Source of the DNA: Hericium rajendrae
Taxonomy: Eukaryota > Basidiomycota > Agaricomycetes > Russulales > Hericiaceae
Direction of reading: 5' to 3'
Length of the DNA stretch: 64,000 bases
Assembly: GCA_033439255.1 (NCBI GenBank)
Contig: CM065888.1
Coordinates: 2,046,001-2,110,000 of the forward strand
The notes below the pieces were generated by a model. That model did no database searches, was not told where the DNA came from, and saw only the letters and a list, made by a program, of their open reading frames with translations. Positions 45,013 to 57,187 of this stretch are shown here, in pieces. Position 1 is the stretch's first letter, and each line of letters starts with the position of its first letter. The translations under genes were made by a program, and so were the position numbers.

Positions 45013-47776
45013 TTAATCCTCCTTTTCGCGAGCAAGCAAGTAGACACCCTGGATGTTAAGACTAAGGTTGGAGAAATCGCCTTTCATCCAATGGGATGTG
45101 GTATGAATAATCGCAACTACATCTCCAGCATGCAAATCATCCTGAATCACCTTGACCTCAGAATGCGTATGAGCTCTACCGAACAAAAGAGATGGATCTC
45201 CTCGGTCAACAGATCCTCCATCACCAATACGCTTGTAAAGTGCGGTGCAGTCCCACACTAGAACTGTATAACAAAAAGATGGAGTTAGTTGATGAAAACA
45301 ACAAGATAGACGCACTTACCATCATAGGACACCGGAATGGCTCTCTTACTCATTCCTTTGATCCCCATCTTGAATGTGGCATCGGTCCCTGTAGCCTGAG
45401 AAGCTGGGCTAACATTGGACCACTTGTCTCGTGACTTGGAAGACGGAGTGGCCAACTCCTTGGAGCCTAATGTATAGTTCCACTTAGTATTTCAGGTTGA
45501 TAAAGATAATGGGCAAAACTTGCCGGATGACTGAGATTTCTTTTTGGAGGAAGAAGGTGCAACCGGACTCATCGCAGTTGAAAAAGGAAGTGCATTGTCC
45601 ATGCAGTATATGCTTAGCTTGGACTTCTGAAAGACCAGGCCGTAGAATGCCAAAGCCCTTTCCCATTCCATGCTCAAGGGAGAGACATAGAGCTCTTTGA
45701 TCTGACGTCCATCTAAAATAAGATAGTCAAATTGCATACAAGAGATGATAACAATAAAGAACATACTGCTTTCCAGCACCCGTGCATTGGCTAGATGAGA
45801 ATCTACAACAAATCCAACGGTGAGACACAAGGCTGTGCTTTTATTTCCATCCTTGAATGCAATAGCATGGCCGGTGCCTAAAGGCATAGCAACAAAGTCA
45901 CTTGGATCTGCACGAGAGGGATTCATCAAATTCAAAGATCGGTTCTCCTGAAATGTGATAATCTGAAGGAGATAGCTGTGCACATACCCTATTAATATAT
46001 TGTATGATGAAATGAGTTGAACAATAAACTTACTCGAGTGTAATGTTACCGTAGGCATCATCTGTCAGACGACTAACTGCATAGGTCATGACATCTACAC
46101 TGTCACCAATCAGACTAGTAGACGTGCTATAAGAAAAAAGAGTCGTAAGTCATTTGGAAAAGCTTACAACAAAAATCAAGCGTACTTTAGAGGTGGAAGT
46201 TGTTTGTAAAACATTGTCATAAGGGGATCAATCAACGTAGCGATGGTGACATTGCAGCCCTCTGGAATTCTGAAAGAAGAATGATTTAGTATTCCGATAG
46301 ATGTGACAATAACATACAGATTGTTGTCCATCACGTCCAAGTCAATGTTGTCTTGATTCTCTTTGTTTTCATCCGTGCTCTTCTGCACATCATCAGAAAC
46401 CATTGCATCTGTAGTGTCAGCAGCTTTGTCATCTAAAAAGACATCCTTTGATCTATAATGTGTAGGCAAATCAGCAATCATTCTACAGATAAAACTGTAC
46501 AACATACGTCTTCTGAGGATTAACCTCCTTAATCGAAAATGGACTGCCAAGTACAATTATAAAGCTAAGCAAGCTTGGACTATGCATGTGAAGAATGCAA
46601 TAAAATTACGTACTCATCATCTGATACCAAAGTACGCTCTTTTCTGCAAAGACAACAATATCAAGAAAGCAAATGTATGAAAAAAAATATATACGTACTT
46701 CTCGTTCATCTTCTGTTTCTTCGGAGCAGAAGCAGTCCCATTATTGTTAGTTGTTTCTGATGTTTTGCGTAAGCAGAGAGGCTCTCTTATTCTTATGTTA
46801 ATGCATATCTGAACAGTAAAAGATAAAAAAACTCACCGATCTGCTTTAGCCATCCGTTTAAAACGTGTAGTCAATGGAGTCTGCAACTCTGGCCTACACA
46901 CAAAATGGTCAGAAAAGTATGAAACAAAATCCCAAAAAGATAAGTGTACTCTTCATCGGACTCGAACGCTGGCTCTTCCAAAGCTCTCTTCCTACTGTCA
47001 ACAGCATTAGTCCAATCATATAATTGCACAAAATAAAGACATACGAGTTCATAGAACCTACTGAGCTAGCCAGAGATGATGTTCGGCTGAGTCCCTTGGG
47101 AGCCGAAGGTTGAACGGTCATCTTGGGCTTACAAACAGGGGTGGAAGGAAGAGCAAGGACCTTGTCCTTGTTCATCAGGAAGGTTGACAACTTTCTGATT
47201 GACCTGACAATTTCTAACCCTACTGACAGCTCCTGATTGACCTGATCCACCTGAAAGTAATCTTAACAGGCAAATATCTGATCAAACTTTTACATTTAAG
47301 TAAAGACATTTATTGTCAGATATATAAGTTTGTAATCTCTAACTAATAGATATAACAAAATCTCTGATATCTAAAATTTTCTAAATCTGAGAGTGTCTGA
47401 TCTGAGAATTTTTTCAAATCTGGAGGTCAAATATCTGAAAATTATCTGCAACTGTCTGAGAGCATCTGATGGTGTCTGACACTGTCTGATCCATCTGACT
47501 GATATTTGACCTCCAGATTTGAAATCAGACACTCTCAGATTTTCAAAAATTTCAGATATCAAAGATTTTGATATATCTATTAGTTAGAGATTAAAAACTT
47601 ATATATCTGACAATAAATGTCTTTTCTTGAATGTAAAAGTCTGATCAGATATTTGCTTCTCAAGATTGCTTTCAGGTGGATCAGGTCAATCAGAAGCTGT
47701 CAGTAGGGTTAGAAATTGTCAGGTCAATCAGAAAGTTGTCAACCTTCCTGATGTTGCTGCGAGACCGAGTATTCAT
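45013..47776 (-). CDS. Unrecognised multi-exon cargo gene 2, interrupted by MITE A4
   Basis: Probable start ATG at 47776 (MNTRSRSN), stop at 45013 (REKED). About eight introns of 45-55 nt with GTATGT/GTAAGT donors; one near 45525 seems to use GC-AG. The N-terminal third is basic and serine-rich (KPKMTVQPSAPKGLSRTSSL). The middle has an acidic stretch (DENKENQDNIDLDVMD) and RIPEGCNVTIATLIDP. The C-terminal half looks folded, with strand-rich GTGHAIAFKDGNKSTALCLT, ELYVSPLSMEWERALAFYG and a last exon DLHAGDVVAIIHTTSHWMKG that could be OB-fold-like. Helentrons often carry a single-strand-binding (RPA-like) gene, but no RPA signature was seen. MITE A4 sits after codon 8. Confidence 0.6.
47173..47753. 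mobile_element. MITE A4, full copy (581 bp)
   Basis: The target duplication is TT (47171-47172 and 47754-47755). It lies within exon 1 of cargo gene 2. Ignoring it gives a continuous frame MNTRSRSN to KDKVLALPST. It therefore arrived after G1 had this gene. Confidence 0.95.
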
Positions 47777-48910
47777 GATGAAAAAAGGTATAAAAAGAGG
47801 ATAATAGACGTGCAATAAGACAAATGAAGTGCCAGCAAAGATGCAGAAGAACAGTGGGGCAGCAAATGCTGAGGCAAAGCGATTGAACTGCTCTCTTCTT
47901 ATATAAAATGAGGATAGGAGTTTAGGGCAGGTGTAAATCTGACTTAGACCTCAAGTCATACTTTGTGAATGCACGGATAAATGATGCAATTGGAAATATT
48001 ATGATAGAGATCATGCTTACATCTGAATTTGTGTAGTCACCTATCAAATCGGTCTGACAGATCTTTGGGGTATGGTGACGTGTCAAGTAGTAACTGAATA
48101 CAAAAACAAATAAGAATTAGCAAGATGCAGAGCAAGATGAACAAGAGAATCAGAACCTGAGATCTACAAAATGCTTCAGCGTTGGCCCGAAGTACAGTAA
48201 AAATACGTATGTTCTTAGGATGTTTGTAGCCAACATTGGAAATGTAAAATATAGAATTTCAACCGGACAACAAAGTGTTAGGCATAACATGAAACCCTTG
48301 ATGGTTGATTCGGAAGCAATATGTTCTAGGCAAGATCTGCAAAGTAGCTGAACATTAAGCGAGCTTAAGACAAGATGACACGTACCATTGGACCTGAAGC
48401 TTCAGAACAAACATAAAACACAGGATGCCCATTGGACTGGAAGAGGGACAACCAGCAATGAAATTTCAAGAGAGCAATTGAAAGAAGCAGTGAGCAAAGC
48501 GCTAGGCATAACATGAAGCCATTGACCGTTGATTCGGAAGCAATATGTTCTAAGCGAGATCTTCTGAGTAGCCAAGCCTTGACCGGACTTAAGCAGAGAT
48601 GACACCAAGAAATCTCAATCACAAAGGATTATTGAAATTGAAATTGTTGAATTGTAATCTTGATACATTTGAAAATAAGCCCGCACCTTACTACGTTCAC
48701 AAAGAACATAGACCGGATTGTGCTGCTATGAATCTAGATGATCTTGTTGTTAATGCGGACCAATAGAAAAAACAGAGTCAGAATCAGACCACATCGTAAT
48801 TTTGAATGCTTTGTCCATTCTTTGCAGTTCTGCCATCCTGTCCTATCTTTCTTCTTTTCCCCCCTCTTAGGATTGTTTTCATTATCCATACGTTCTACGC
48901 ATCATTTAAG
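47777..48910. other. Intergenic region with a 222-bp direct duplication
   Basis: GATTCGGAAGCAATATGTTC and its surroundings occur near 48307 and again near 48529, with TAGGCATAACATGAA shortly before each. These are two diverged tandem copies of about 222 bp. It separates divergent cargo genes 2 and 3 and may hold both promoters. A CAAAACACC-type start region precedes gene 3. Confidence 0.5.
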
Positions 48911-50161
48911 ATGTCTATACCTTTGATTGAGTTTTTAGACAAGCCAGATTGCCGTAAGTGATTGGTGTTTTGTCTCTGTATAGTTTGTCTCATGAATATG
49001 TAGGAGCACATCTTATAAAGATCAGTGATGATGCTGTAAAGCAGTTACCACGTCATCTTCAACTCAGCAATATGTCTGATGTGCGTATTCATACCTTACT
49101 ATTGTTAGAATTCAGCTAACTAGCTTTGTTAGATGAAGTTCTTGAGAGAGAACTATGTCGCACATAAAGCCGTAGATGGATCTGCAAAGGTTGTGTTGCA
49201 AAACTCGGATCCTGATGCGGAGATGGAGGAAGCCGTCTGGGAAGGACAAGGTGTCTTGTTAGACTATGACTTGCCACCAATTTTGGATCACAACAGGTGT
49301 GTTATTATCTGCTTTTGTCGTCTTTCTCTTTGCTTAAAAACATATGACAGTCTACCTACGAAGATCATTTGGGCGAAACAGAGCATTCGCCTACTAGGAA
49401 TAGGATCTCCTCTCTTTGATCAATCAGTTGCCGGTGTTGCAGCTATCTATCATCTCATAGATAGCATCTATTCGGTGAAAGGTCTCAGACCATGGGTTCC
49501 TGATCAAGTTGAGAGTCATGCAAGCCTTAGCTTTGCCAACCGTTACGTCACTCCTCTCTCACTTGTCAACGGCTCAAGTCCTGTACCCTTTGGGGATGTC
49601 GTGGATCCACAAGGCATCTTGCTACTGGCCACATCCACTGCAGGTGCTCATCTTGATGATAATAAGGTTGAGTACTATGAAAGAAAGTGGAACAGCACGT
49701 ATGTCAACTCTATGCCGACTCTTGTGTTGTATTTTACTAATGTTAAAACCTCTAGATCTTCTGATTATCACTATATCACTATTGATCCAGCCATCATTTG
49801 ACCTGGTCAGATTGTTCAGGTGCAAGTGTCTTTTGTTACGGTACCTCTGTCTGGAAAAAAAAGGTTGTATCAGATAGCATGCAAGTTGCGATCTGTAGCT
49901 ATTCTTGATCGTCAATTGCAAGAGGTAAATTTGTTTGTATCTTTGTATAGATGAGACTTACAGATAGATTGTTACTAGGCCTATGATATGCAAGCATACT
50001 CTATTGAGTTTCAGAAGAAGGCATCTCCTCCAAAGGTATTGAAAAGGTGCATTGGATATGTGGTCTCAGTTGACGCTATGTCAAAAGAGGTGAAGAAGAC
50101 AAAGAGCACGGTCGTAGAAGGCTTAGAGGACACCTTTATGCAAGATTCTAGTTCTGTGTAG
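48911..50161 (+). CDS. Unrecognised cargo gene 3, type frequent near Agaricomycete transposons
   Basis: Start ATG at 48911 (MSIPLIEFLDKPDCR). Exons about 48911-48953, 49004-49080, 49133-49295, 49350-49924 and 49977-50161, with GTAAGT/GTGCGT/GTGTGT donors. The stop is at 50159. The core has IRLLGIGSPLFDQSVAGVAA, a DUF-like middle, then DPAII, stop, PGQIVQVQVSFVTVPLSGKK and CKLRSVAILDRQL. From memory, proteins with an 'FRPGDIVE..SF..VP' core are common in transposon-rich Agaricomycetes and have no assigned function. The in-frame TGA at 49799 stands where that core has Arg, which a C-to-T change of CGA would give. Confidence 0.55.
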
Positions 50162-50284
50162 ATCAATATTGTTTGTTGCGAAGTATTTTTTTTGGATTAT
50201 CTGTACGCATGATACCTATTCAATACTTCATTCCGTCCATCTGTTACAAGTTACTATAAGACAGATTAAATCAGAGTTGATCAC

Positions 50285-53200
50285 TTATAAATATATAAGA
50301 CATCTTACCAACTGCTCTAACCCAAAGTTCCACAGTCGAGATACTTTACATAAAGTATGTTCCAGCATAATAGGATCAAACACCATCTTCTCTTTCTCTT
50401 CTATAGTCAGCCGTGCATCTAGAAAATGAAATAGCAAAACAAATGCATCTTTGATGACCATCTTGTTTTTCTCCTTAGGATGGATCAATTGTAATTTTGC
50501 TAGGCCTTTCAGTGCTCCTGCTTGGATCTCTGATATAAGTTCACCCATATCATACTCTGATGGCATATCAATGACATCTGTATAAGCATAGTCTGCAGTG
50601 AGAAGCCACAAGCAGTCCAAAGCCATAGAACATGACTTCATTTGTTTTTGACTTTTTGTTTTTGATGCACTTGTAGAATGCTGTAAAGGAGCAATGTGCT
50701 GTTCTTTCCACCAAATTCTTCCATTCTATGTTTGCTGCCCTCCAATATTTGTCTGCATGTTCAACACTACGCTGGGTTGGACAACTATAAGCTGTGGTGT
50801 TACAGAAATAATTTGAGGATTTATTGGATTTAAGGCTGTCATAACAGGCTGACCAGTCTTTTAGGTCTGAAAACATGGCCTTCTGATCCAAGACAAACTG
50901 GCAACCATAAGTGATGCCACGGAAGATCAGAGCACTGAAAAATCCAGCTTGAGAGTGAACATTTGTTGGTGAAAAAGGAGTATCATCTTCTCTCATCCTC
51001 ACAAGACTTGGTGCACGCTGACGAAAGGGAAGATAATGGTCAAGTCGTGTAGCCATTTTTGTAAGGAGAGCCTGATGTTCTGGAGGTGCAGATTCTAGAT
51101 CACCTGTAAATGACAGCTCATTCTTCAAAGAAGATCTATCCAGGAAGAATATAGCTGCATGCAGAAACTTTAGACATTTTATGTGGCCAAGTGGAGGATG
51201 AGAAAATAGAGGAGGATGTGGTGAAGGGGAATGTCTCTCTTCAGACTGACTAGCAGTAGAGGGAATTGGCAAGGTCTCAATATGTTTACGAGCATCTTTG
51301 TTGAAACCAGAATATTGATCACAAACATCATTGATGGACATCATGAGTTTATGCTCCTCCGTGTCTGGTATGACAATAGCATGATGAGATAGCCAAGTTG
51401 AAAAATGTTGTAAATCATCTTGAGATACGGAGTGCCGTAGCTTTTTCTTTGCCACCATTGGACTAAATCCACAGAAGAGAACAAAAGTCTTTTCCAAGTA
51501 AAGAATCTCTATCCCTGTTTATCATGATGAGATATTATAAAATATTACTATTGATATATAAACATACCTGCAATAGAGACTAGATTCTATACAAATACTG
51601 CTTGAGCAACAGCGTGAGGAGAGACAGTTTGATCAGGATTTAACCATTGTCCTAAAGTCATTCGTAAAGATTGCTGAAGAAAGTGTTTTCGAGGGCTAAA
51701 GTCAACAGAGCTGAGATCATTGCGACAAGGTGGGAGACAGATAACACTGGGCACAGTAGAAAGATTTGAAGTAAAATGGGATGGTGTCAGAGTGATATTG
51801 CATGAATTAGTTGCATTAGCAGCAGCCAACAATATTCGCCCAAGCTTCACAATCCAGTTTTCTTCATCCTCAGCATGGACATTCAAGACTTGATCTGCAT
51901 AGTAGCTTGCAATATGATCAATCCATAGCCATGCTGTCATATGAGACATCATAACTATAAATTGATTGCAACGAGTGTCTAGAGATTGAAGTGCAATGTT
52001 ATGAAGAAGATCAGAAATGTTTTGTAGGCCTTTCTGAACTGAAGGCAAAGGATCCAGACATCCAGGAGTGCATTTTTTAATAGCTGTTGCCATGTTGCTG
52101 AGGCTGATATGTGTAGACGGCCCCACAACATAACTAGAGGAGGATGCAGAAATGGAGTTTCTATGAGTAGAGAGTGCTTCCAAGTCATTTTTGAGTGATT
52201 CTACTGAAAAGTATTCTGCTCTTGATGTTAGACTCATATTGTTAACTAAAAAAAAATCTCCATACCTTTCCATCGTAAAATAGAAGAAAACAGAATACCA
52301 TCTCTATCATCAGATTCTTTTGAGGAAAGCATATCTTTAAAGCACTCTTGGCTCCAAGATAGGGTCTTCTCCACATTTGCAAGGCTTTTTTGTACTTGAT
52401 CAGCACTGTTCTCCTCTTCTTGTTCATCTTCATTTTCCTGTTCTTCATCATCATGTTGTTTATCTTCATCTTGCCACTGATCTTCATCTGAAGCATCTCT
52501 CATTTCTTCATCTTCATCTTCATCTTCATCTGATCTCATACTATGCTCAGTATATAATAAATATGTTATATGTAATTGTTGAAAACTAACATGCATAATT
52601 CACCCTGTGGCACAACCTCTTGCTTCTTCGTATTCCTTCTTCATTGTCATCTTCTCTGGTCCTTTTCTTTCCTTTGTCTGATGTTTTTTCCTTGTATGGA
52701 GAAATAAGTGCATCTGCTACAGATCGTATTTTCTTGTTTATGTTGGAATGTGTTTTCAAACTGCCAACAGAAAAGTGCTTAGGTTTGCGTAGTTTTGCTA
52801 TTACAAAGAAAAAATGTTGAGCAATTAGTCTTAGCTAATGCACTATAAGTTAATTACTACCTGGCTTGGATCTTGTATAGGCCTTTGTCTTTCCTATATA
52901 AAAGATAATTTAGTTGAATCTCTTTTATATCAAAAAAATGTAAACACACCTCCCAAATAACTACCACCTAACACTTGAGACTCTAATGGATTATCTGGAT
53001 CAATGAATAGCTTTGGGAAAGACTTGTGATTGCTGGGCATAAGATTGTAGTTTTGAATTAACCATTCTTTCCATCTTTTCAGGACAGGATGTCTTGGATC
53101 TTCTACCACTTCTTGGCCATTTGTAGCGGATGGAACCACAGTGATAGGAATAGTATCAATGTTATCGATATGCACTGCAACTTGACCAGGTGCTAGAGCC

Positions 53201-55014
53201 CAAGTTTTTGCAACATATCGATGAGATGAATTTGAATCTGCTGATTTGATGCTAAAAGCAGAGACAAACTTGTCAACATCAATTTGAACCTATAGAGTGA
53301 AATATCAATAATCAACAAAATAATCAAGTAAGAACAACAAACTTGAAGCTTGGGCCAGATCTGTGCACATATGAAAATACACAACAACAGAAGATGTCGT
53401 ACAATAAAATCAAGTAAGGAGTCAGGCTGCATGATGATGTGTCCATCTCTAGCCCAGCTACCCTTGCCAGCATTGATGGGATTATCTGTAGTGTCACTTC
53501 TATCCTCTGGACTAAATTTACAAAGATAAATCAATATATATAGCTTTAATATTACAAGTAGAACTCACTAATATCTAACTTCAGGACCTAAAGGTAAAAA
53601 GCCTTCCTTTGATGATTTTGAGGACCAAGCGCACAAAGGTAAGATGCCTTTCATATCATACAAGATATCATTTGGATAACCAATAGCATTGAGGCGAACT
53701 GTAGTCTTCAAGGCCGATGGTGATGTTCCTAAAGGAGCCTTTGGAGAAGTACCACCATGCATAAGCAAGCCTGAAAAATAACAAGCCAAAGTATCCTCTA
53801 GCATGATGAAAACACCAAGCTCTAGCAAGTGAAAGCGACCAGGATCGTATCCATTTTTAGGATGCTTGGAATGAGAAACCATAGCAGTAAAAGCTCCAAG
53901 GGCATCATATCCATCTTTATGTTTGCCACCATAATGACCAAGGATAGATGCAAGATCCACATCTATGTAGATATTAATTTTGAATCTTTGTTATATTCAT
54001 TTCAATTTTACTAACCTGCTTCAGAAGTAGTGGCATTTGAGATATTTACTTGCATGGCCTGGGTCATAAAATTGTCTGACGATCCAATTTTGGGAAAAGA
54101 TGCAAGTCTGCAAAAGACTGAACATAATTTTGTATGCCTGGCAAGCATTTATAGCCCTCTGAAAACAAGCCAGTAGTTGCCTATACAGCTTTAGCCAAAT
54201 TGATATTGGAAAGATCTTATAAACCTACATCCAATAGTTCTTTAGACATCTTCTGTGCATCTGTCAACTCTCCACTTTTCTCTAACTTGCCATTTTTTGA
54301 AGGCGCAAAAAGATGTGGTGGCTTTTGATGTGTTGGTCCAATCTGATATGTTCTACCTGATTTATCTGGCAGAATACCAGTACGCTCAAAAGCAGTACCA
54401 CCCAATAATGTTTTAGAATCCAAATCCCACACAGGCATTGATGCTGTACTCTCCTCCTCTTCTCCAAGAGCATTTTCCAATGCCTGTTGCAAATGCTCCA
54501 TTTTTTCTGAAGAGAAAAATTTTCTATCACATAAAGTTCTTGAATTAGTATAGTGATACCAAGCTAAAAAGTTTAAACAACATACCCTGCTATCATGGTT
54601 CCCTGAAAAAGATCCTTCTTGCCTGTCACATCTCCATCTTGTTGTGATCGTACAAACACCATATCACCAGAATTCAACTGAATCAAGCCTGACAAATATT
54701 ATTTTTATTAGTAGCTGTCCAAAAATGTTAGCAAAACACTCACCAAATTTGTCTTTCATCTCTCTCAAGGTACCCCGAGGTACTCCAACTCGAGCTGCAT
54801 ACTCTGCATTTTTCTGCTTGCCTGCTGAACTTGTATCCACTATGCACACATATGTTGTACCATCCTTGAATGTATTGTACAAAGAATCATTGCTATTCAA
54901 AAAGTTCTTTGCATGCAGAGGATGATCTGGCCATATGCTAATAGGAGGAAGTTCAGAATCCCGACCATGTAATTGTAATGATTTTAGATCATTTGGTAGA
55001 GTTTGAGAAGCCAT
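50285..55014 (-). CDS. TET/JBP-like 2OG-Fe(II) dioxygenase with long acidic C-terminal region
   Basis: Start ATG at 55014 (MASQTLPND), many 40-80 nt introns, end at 50285. The dioxygenase-like core lies at about 54020-53570: MQVNISNATTSE, then GGKHKDGYDALGAF (HxD iron ligands, 53913-53921), PGRFHLLELGVF, FSGLLMHGGTSP (second His, 53757) and VRLNAIGYP (Arg for 2-oxoglutarate, 53694). This order and spacing fit the TET/JBP family expanded in basidiomycetes, whose members oxidise 5-methylcytosine or thymine. Downstream are a region with PRHPVLKRWKEWLIQNYNLM, a basic nuclear-type stretch (KGKKRTREDDNEEGIRRSKR), an acidic run (SDEDEDEDEEMRDASDEDQW) and an unrecognised domain (51497-50285). One in-frame TAG (about 51588) and a frame change near 50640 suggest decay. 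It could be two genes. Confidence 0.5.
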
Positions 55015-55642
55015 AACTATATTTATTATAATTTATATCAGTCTTAGTACTTGCAAACAATATGAGAGAAGTTGACTTACTATAGAAAAAAGCACTAAAA
55101 ATGTCAAATTGAAATATTTTTATTGTTGTTGTTGAAAAGTAGCTATTTATTGCTCTATCTTTAGCTTTAGGCCCATATGGATAGACCAATTAGATTCACT
55201 CCAAAAAGAATCACTTGAAAAGAAGTACCTATCCCGCACCGAACGGACCAAACTGCTCAAACCCTACAAAAAGCTCCAAAGATGCCACTGATTTTAGAGG
55301 CCGACTCTTTGCTATTGAGACCTCTGTAAGCATATACATACGCATATGATATAAGGAAAATATAGCTTACTATCAAGACAACCTGCTAAAAGGAAGCGCC
55401 CAGCTCCAACAGTATACCGAAAGTACTCAAAATGCCTGTGAATTGACAATCCACACTCGGATTGCTAAAAATAGTAGGTATTATGATTTATTTTAGCCAT
55501 TTTATACATCTACACACAGATTATAAGAATAATTAGACTCACTGCTAAAGAAAACCACGAAGAAGACAAGATTTGAGCACGGTTGTCGAGATGACAGGAA
55601 GAAGTAAGGAGCCTGGCAGCAAGCGCCCGCTAAGCGCCCGCA
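55015..55642. other. Upstream region of the dioxygenase gene
   Basis: About 630 bp hold no clear ORF. AT-rich stretches at 55020-55180 could be promoter. 55200-55500 may hold remnants of an exon or an upstream transcript. Confidence 0.3.
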
Positions 55643-55737
55643 GCGTCCGCAGCACGGGCGAAATGATGTACTCCTGTCCCATGACATCACCAGGGGGACG
55701 GCAGTACGTCATTTTGCCCGTGCTGCGGATTACGTAA
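55643..55737. repeat. Palindrome ii (G1 copy)
   Basis: GCAGCACGGGCGAAATGATG and the inverted CGTCATTTTGCCCGTGCTGC flank CCATGACATCACCAGG. It is followed by GGATTACGTAA, as in H1 and H2. Confidence 0.8.
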
Positions 55738-55865
55738 GGCCCAATCGTGATTTCCGGTGCAAGTGCTACCTCTTGCTCTTTCTCCAGGTAAGTACTTCGC
55801 TCTTCTCGCATTCTTCTCGCGTAGTTGGGGCAGGGTGGAATGTTGGGAGGCTTTGCAGACCACGC

Positions 55866-55947
55866 AGGTGAGTAATAAACTTTCTTATCTCAATCTTTTA
55901 ACTAATGATGAGCACTAACTCGCTCGTTTCGAGCGAGTTGGTGCTCG
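55866..55947 (+). other. Donor / branch / hairpin cassette inside G1
   Basis: AGGTGAGTAATAAA (donor 55868), AACTAATG at 55899, hairpin GAGCACTAACTCGCTCG / CGAGCGAGTTGGTGCTC at 55909-55947. The stem is the longest of the set. A further donor-like CAGGTAAGTAC is at 55785. Confidence 0.55.
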
Positions 55948-56194
55948 TTTGAAGCCCATCCCCTGCAACATCACCACATCCCTCTCCCCACTCCTCCGAC
56001 CTCCTCCATTGCCCCCCGAGGCTCGCGCGCAGGGCCCAATGGCCTCATTCAGGTCCAACGACCTCGGAATGGCACAACCGCGCTCACTTTCGGCCCAACG
56101 GCCTTACTTCTGGCGCCAAGGCTTCCAGCACTGCCCCGGGCAGTTGCAGCCAGTGTTTCGCTAGCTGAATAAGGTATGTAATCTTTCTGCATTG

Positions 56195-56990
56195 TACAGG
56201 CCCGGAATCGCAACCGTTTGGTCGTGATTTTGGGTCTGTACGACCCGTTCTTCTTGTGCAGCGTGCGGATAGCTCCCGCATGCCGTGCAGGGCCAGAATC
56301 GTCACCGTTCGGTGACGTTTCTGGCTCTACACGATGCATTTCGTGTCCGGGACGTGTGAGTAGCACCCACACGTCGTACGGACCCAAAATTGCGACCGTT
56401 TGGTCGCAATTTTGGGTCTATACGACCCGGACTTGTCCTCCATGTGCAGGGCTCGAAACGTCACCGTTCGGTGATGTTTCTAGCCCTGTACGAGACGCTT
56501 CGTGTCCGGGACGTGTGGGTAGCACCCACATGTCGTATGGACTCAAAATTGCGACCATTTGGTCGCAATTTTGGGTCTATACGACCCGGACTTGTCCTCC
56601 ATGGTGCAGGGCTCGAAACATCACCGTTCGGTGACGTTTCTAGCCCTGTACGAGACTCTTCGTGTCCGGGACGTGTGGGTAGCACCCACACGTCGTACGG
56701 ACCCAAAATTGCAGCCGTTTGGTCGCAATTTTGGGTCTATACGACCCGGACCTGTTCTGCATGGTGCAGGACTGGAAACGTCACCGTTTGGTGACGTTTC
56801 TAGCTCTGTACGAGAGGGTTTGCATCCGGGACGTGTGGGTACACCCACACGTCGTGCTGGCCCAAAATCGCGACCATTTGGTCGTGATTTTGGGTCAGAC
56901 TTCTGCTGCATGGTGTGGGTATGCCTCACATGTCCTGCAGCTTGAAATCGTGACAGTTTGGTCTCGATTTTGAGTCTGCACGTTTCCGTC
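56195..56990. repeat. Tandem array of about 160 bp hairpin units
   Basis: Five units start near 56200, 56379, 56540, 56698 and 56858. Each holds three palindromes: CCAAAATTGCGACC..GGTCGCAATTTTGG, GAAACGTCACCG..CGGTGACGTTTC and ACGTGTGGGT..ACCCACACGT. Between units stem sequences co-vary (CGCAACC/GGTCGTG, GCAGCC). No long credible reading frame is present. Confidence 0.8.
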
Positions 56991-57077
56991 TTATCACGCT
57001 AGGTAGCATACCACTGTATTGTATATTAGGGACTTCGAATAAAATTTGTTTCTTTTTTTTTTTGTCTCGCAATCCTG

Positions 57078-57187
57078 AGGGATCACGTGCGACAGCGAGG
57101 ACGGTGAGGGATCACGTGCGACAGCGAGGACGGTGAGGGATCACGTGCGACAGCGAGGACGGTCGGGCTCGCTGTCGCACATGATCA
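57078..57187. repeat. Palindrome i with triplicated left arm (G1 copy)
   Basis: GATCACGTGCGACAGCGAGG occurs three times in 29-bp steps, followed by a single inverted arm CTCGCTGTCGCACATGATC. It lies about 170 bp before the start of the JmjC-like gene, so it could be a promoter element (CACGTG boxes) or a replication site. Confidence 0.8.

Noticed and set aside
45013-47776. RPA1 homologue of Helentrons
   Set aside because: No zinc ribbon or RPA DNA-binding motif was seen. It is kept as unrecognised.
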